A stretch of DNA of 64,000 bases, from NCBI RefSeq assembly GCF_015210005.1, contig NZ_MU158698.1, forward strand, positions 1,509,611 to 1,573,610. The letters run 5' to 3'. The stretch's first letter is position 1. Each line of letters starts with the position of its first letter. The DNA is from Sphingobacterium hungaricum (GTDB taxonomy: Bacteria; Bacteroidota; Bacteroidia; Sphingobacteriales; Sphingobacteriaceae). The position numbers and the translations under genes were made by a program. The notes beneath the pieces were generated by a model. It was not told the DNA's origin. It saw only the letters and a list, made by a program, of their open reading frames with translations, and ran no database searches. Shown in pieces: positions 60,813 through 64,000 of the stretch.

Positions 60813-62246
60813 ATGGCAAATGAACAGCAACTATCTGTTGGTATTTTAGGAATTGGACTACATACGTATTGGGAACAATTTGACGGCTTAAAGCAACAAC
60901 TCGAAAACTACCTTGATGTCGTCGTGCAACGGATCGAATCAAAGTCGGTCAACAGTGTCAATTTTGGATTGGTTGATACTATCGATCGCGCTTTTGAAGT
61001 AGGCCGGCTTTGCCGCAGCGAAGAGATCGATCTGCTTTTTGTACACACCACAACGTACGCACTTTCAGCAACCTTGTTACCTATTCTGCAACGAGCAAAA
61101 GTTCCTGTAATTATTCTGAACCTTTCTCCTGAAGACGCCATTGATTACGAGAACTTCAATAAGCTTTCCGATCGACGAGCAATGACCGGAGAATGGCTGC
61201 GCCATTGCGGTGCTTGCCCTGTTCCTGAAATCGGAAATGTGATGTCGCGCTTGGGAATTCCATTCTATGAAGTTACAGGATTACTGGATCAGCAAGATGC
61301 TTGCTGGCAAGAAGTCGAAGATTGGATTTCTGCTGCGCAGGTTGTCAAAATAATGGCCAACAATCGTTTGGGCGCTATAGGAACTTATTATTCGGGCATG
61401 CTGGATATCTATACCGACCTCACCAAACAGCTTGGCACATTCGGCGGACACATAGAGATTCTTGAAATCGATGAATTGACGGCCATACGCAAAACGATTA
61501 CGAAAGAACAAGCTTTGCTGCGAGTCAATGATTTTTATCAGGATTTCGATATTCGCCCCGACTGCAATGATGATGAGTTGTTGCGAGCGGCTTACACATC
61601 AGTCGCTTTGGATCAGCTTGTCGCGAATTATCAATTGGGTTCCATTGCTTATTATCACAAAGGCATCCCCGGAACGGATAATGAAGAGACCATCACCTCC
61701 ATCATACTAGGAACTTCACTGCTAACCGCTCGCAATATTCCGGTGGCCGGAGAATACGAAATCAAAAACGCGCAAGCCATGAAAATCATGGATTCATTAG
61801 GTGCAGGAGGCTCGTTCACCGAATACTACGCGATGGATTACCAAGATGATGTTGTGCTGATGGGACACGATGGGCCGGGACATATTCAGATCGCCGACGG
61901 AAAGACGAAAGTCCGTCCATTGGATGTTTATCATGGAAAAGTGGGCAAAGGACTCGCGGTAGAGATGCAGATAAAAGTCGGTCCGGTCACTTTACTTTCT
62001 GTCGTGGAAACACAGGACGGAAACCTTGTTCTATTATTCGCCGAAGGCGAATCCGTAGAAGGCCCGATCCTTAAAATAGGAAATACCAATAGCCGCTATC
62101 GATTTCCAATCGGCGCGCGAAATTTTGTACAAGCCTGGAACCAAAACGGCCCCGCCCATCATTGTGCCGTAGGCTTGGGACATCAAGGTTCAAAACTTGA
62201 AAAGCTGGCAAAACTGCTAGGTATTCAGGCAATAAAAGTTTGCTAA
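60813..62246 (+). CDS. L-arabinose/L-fucose isomerase-family protein
   Basis: Cytoplasmic ketol-isomerase-like enzyme of 477 residues. The N-terminal Rossmann-type part begins SVGILGIGLHTYWEQFDGLKQQL. The metal site of the arabinose isomerase group is visible in VAGEYEIKNAQAMKIMDSLGAGGSFTEYYAMD (two Glu) and VLMGHDGPGHIQI (His), with a further His near the end (VGLGHQGSK). The length matches AraA-like proteins. No ribulokinase, rhamnulokinase or aldolase follows, so the sugar is uncertain: arabinose, fucose or a related sugar from the same plant polymer. It is followed after 33 bases by SusC. Confidence 0.82.
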   Translation: MANEQQLSVGILGIGLHTYWEQFDGLKQQLENYLDVVVQRIESKSVNSVNFGLVDTIDRAFEVGRLCRSEEIDLLFVHTTTYALSATLLPILQRAKVPVIILNLSPEDAIDYENFNKLSDRRAMTGEWLRHCGACPVPEIGNVMSRLGIPFYEVTGLLDQQDACWQEVEDWISAAQVVKIMANNRLGAIGTYYSGMLDIYTDLTKQLGTFGGHIEILEIDELTAIRKTITKEQALLRVNDFYQDFDIRPDCNDDELLRAAYTSVALDQLVANYQLGSIAYYHKGIPGTDNEETITSIILGTSLLTARNIPVAGEYEIKNAQAMKIMDSLGAGGSFTEYYAMDYQDDVVLMGHDGPGHIQIADGKTKVRPLDVYHGKVGKGLAVEMQIKVGPVTLLSVVETQDGNLVLLFAEGESVEGPILKIGNTNSRYRFPIGARNFVQAWNQNGPAHHCAVGLGHQGSKLEKLAKLLGIQAIKVC

Positions 62247-62279
62247 CAGGAATAGAAAAATCTCCAAATTATATTCATT

Positions 62280-64000
62280 ATGATAAAAAAAACCAATACA
62301 AAAAGCATTATGCATGCTCTATTTGCATGGCTTTTGGTCTGGTCTGTTTCACTTGCCAACGCGCAAACAGCACAAACCATTTCAGGAAAAATTGTCGATG
62401 CAACAACGCTAAAACCAATTGCTGGAGTATCGATTCGAAGCGGAAATCCCGCTCAGCAAGCAGTGAGTGATGCAGCAGGTAATTTTACCATAGCCGTAGC
62501 GCTAAACGCTCAAATTACGTTCAATTATATCGGTTATCAAAATCAGGTTGTTACTGTCCGCGATTTGAATTTTTTAGAAGTTAAATTGACCTCAGAAAGC
62601 CAAGATGTAGAAGAAGTTGTGGTTGTCGGATATGGTTCACAGCGAAAAGGAAATGTGATCGGATCCGTAAAAACAATTGATGTGTCTGCTTTGCAAGATA
62701 TTCCTATTTCAAATGCAAGCCGTTTGCTTCAAGGACAGTCGCCAGGGGTTGTTGCGAAGCAAACAACAGGACAGCCTGGGCAAGAACTTCAGGTTTCGAT
62801 TCGAGGAAGCAGTTCGCTCGGCGCGACAAGTGACCCACTTTACGTTATTGATGGATTTCCGGTAGGAACGTCTATTGGGCAAAGCCTAAATCCAAGTGAT
62901 ATCCAAACGATGACCATCTTAAAAGACGCTTCTGCCACAGCAGTTTATGGATCAAGAGGTGCGAATGGTGTTGTTTTGATTACAACAAAAAATGCACGCG
63001 CATCGGGTTATCGGTTTGAAGCAAATATCAACAATGGCATAGCCAACGTTCCGACATCCAGACGCATCGAAATGATGAATGGACAAGAATTCGCCCAATT
63101 CAAGAAAGAACGCTTTGAAGATCAAATCCGATATTATGAGAATCGTGAGCCTACGTTGGATGAAGTTCCAGAAAGCTACCGCTATCCTGAGCAAACTCCC
63201 TATTCTACAAATTGGTTCAACGAAATTCTTAATAACAATGCACCTTTTACTGACGTTAATGTTAACCTGACGAATGGCGGTGAACAGGTAAATTCTTTTA
63301 TTTCCCTAGGTTACCTTAACCAAGAAGGAGCATTGATCGAAACAGATTTTAACCGATTCAGCGCACGCGCAAATATCGATGGCAAAGTAAAAGAGTTTAT
63401 GAAGTTTGGCCTGCGCTTATCGGGTGCATACACGACACAGAAAAATTCGGATACACAAGCAGGGATGCATGGCAACAACATCGTTGTCCAATCTCTATTG
63501 ATGGATCCTCGTCAGCCTGTTTACCTTGAAGATGGCAGTTTCAATAGCTACATTGGCGGTACGGATGGCGTTTTTGGATTTCCAAATCCGGTTCAGAGGC
63601 TGAAAGAAGAAATTCATCATGTGTTTCGTGGCAATGTCATGGCCAATTCGTATTTGGAAATTACGCCCATTAAAGATTTGAAAATAAAAAGTTCCATCAA
63701 TGCCGCATTGGATAACCAACGAAACCACGATTTTATTCCTTCGACCATAGGCCGATTCAATTCTCCGCCACCTTCATTAGCGGTAGGCGGCGAGTATTTT
63801 GCAAGTGGTATCAATTATGGAATGGACAACATTATTACCTACTCTCCGACCTTTGAAAACCATTCTTTGGAAGTAACAGTCGGACATATTTTTCAAAAAC
63901 ATACGGTAAATACCGGCAATGCAACAGGCGAGCAATACCCTGATGATTTAGTCGAATACATTGCAGCGGCGAACCAGCGCGACGGAAGTTCCGGACAAAC
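62280..64000 (+). CDS. SusC/RagA-type TonB-linked outer-membrane protein (5' part)
   Basis: Start of a SusC-like outer-membrane glycan importer, cut by the window edge after 573 codons; SusC proteins usually have about 1000 residues. The signal ends near LANAQ. A carboxypeptidase-regulatory domain follows (about 33-110, QTISGKIVDATTLKPIAGVSI), then the EEVVVVGYGSQRKGNVIGSV TonB-box region. The plug shows RLLQGQSPGVVAKQTTG, VSIRGSSSLGATSDPLYVIDG and ILKDASATAVYGSRGANGVVLITTK. The frame stays open to the last base. A SusD partner and further degradative genes are expected just beyond 64000. Confidence 0.95.
   Translation, partial: MIKKTNTKSIMHALFAWLLVWSVSLANAQTAQTISGKIVDATTLKPIAGVSIRSGNPAQQAVSDAAGNFTIAVALNAQITFNYIGYQNQVVTVRDLNFLEVKLTSESQDVEEVVVVGYGSQRKGNVIGSVKTIDVSALQDIPISNASRLLQGQSPGVVAKQTTGQPGQELQVSIRGSSSLGATSDPLYVIDGFPVGTSIGQSLNPSDIQTMTILKDASATAVYGSRGANGVVLITTKNARASGYRFEANINNGIANVPTSRRIEMMNGQEFAQFKKERFEDQIRYYENREPTLDEVPESYRYPEQTPYSTNWFNEILNNNAPFTDVNVNLTNGGEQVNSFISLGYLNQEGALIETDFNRFSARANIDGKVKEFMKFGLRLSGAYTTQKNSDTQAGMHGNNIVVQSLLMDPRQPVYLEDGSFNSYIGGTDGVFGFPNPVQRLKEEIHHVFRGNVMANSYLEITPIKDLKIKSSINAALDNQRNHDFIPSTIGRFNSPPPSLAVGGEYFASGINYGMDNIITYSPTFENHSLEVTVGHIFQKHTVNTGNATGEQYPDDLVEYIAAANQRDGSSGQ

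Noticed and set aside
62240..62470. Short plus-strand frame overlapping the isomerase end
   Set aside because: It is in another frame over the SusC signal peptide and regulatory domain, which start at 62280 and show strong family motifs.

Overview
The window looks like chromosome of a Bacteroidota bacterium, most likely Sphingobacteriaceae (Sphingobacterium/Pedobacter-like). The evidence is the AT-rich composition, the TAnnTTTG-type -7 promoter boxes, weak or absent Shine-Dalgarno sequences, and lineage-typical families: SusC, a hybrid two-component system, GLPGLI proteins, and carboxypeptidase-regulatory/TonB-type barrels. This placement is inference. I saw no rRNA, tRNA, CRISPR array, phage or insertion sequence.

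Layout. 1-20 kb is mostly housekeeping and small accessory genes: murF, a secreted beta-propeller protein, uxaC, an alpha-L-rhamnosidase (GH78), a TonB-type barrel, a PadR/PspC operon, VanZ plus a tiny lipoprotein, comF, rlmN, a YoeB/YefM toxin-antitoxin pair, a DUF4349 protein, a luciferase-like oxidoreductase, miaE, a glycosyltransferase, and a divergent HxlR/quinone-oxidoreductase pair. 20-21.3 kb holds a YcxB-like membrane protein and a lipoprotein.

21.5-37.05 kb is a tightly packed co-directional six-gene block: a collagen-like lipoprotein with six copies of a YGPK module, an outer-membrane barrel, a 2087-residue secreted protein, a fibronectin-III-like protein, a LytTR response regulator, and a propeller-type LytS-like histidine kinase. 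It reads as a self-sensing cell-surface system and is the best candidate here for something undescribed. 37.1-41.7 kb follows with two tandem GLPGLI proteins and a TonB-type barrel.

41.7-50.5 kb holds an SGNH hydrolase, a GNAT acetyltransferase and a compact fructan locus: a hybrid two-component sensor with a periplasmic sugar-binding domain, divergent from an MFS sugar porter, a fructokinase and a GH32 hydrolase. No SusC/SusD pair lies beside it. A nucleotidyltransferase pseudogene and its small partner separate this from 51.6-64 kb, a rhamnoside/pectin-type locus: sialate-type O-acetylesterase, an unrecognised hydrolase-like protein, a second GH78, a GH106-like hydrolase, an AraC regulator, an arabinose/fucose-isomerase-family enzyme, and a SusC protein cut off by the window edge.

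Intergenic stretches of 270-400 bases: 4015-4289 is the AT-rich region between a divergent 23-codon ORF and the first GH78. In 21256-21534 I saw nothing beyond AT-rich sequence. 46172-46451 is the divergent fructan control region. 51201-51601 holds a promoter-like pair and a leader hairpin.
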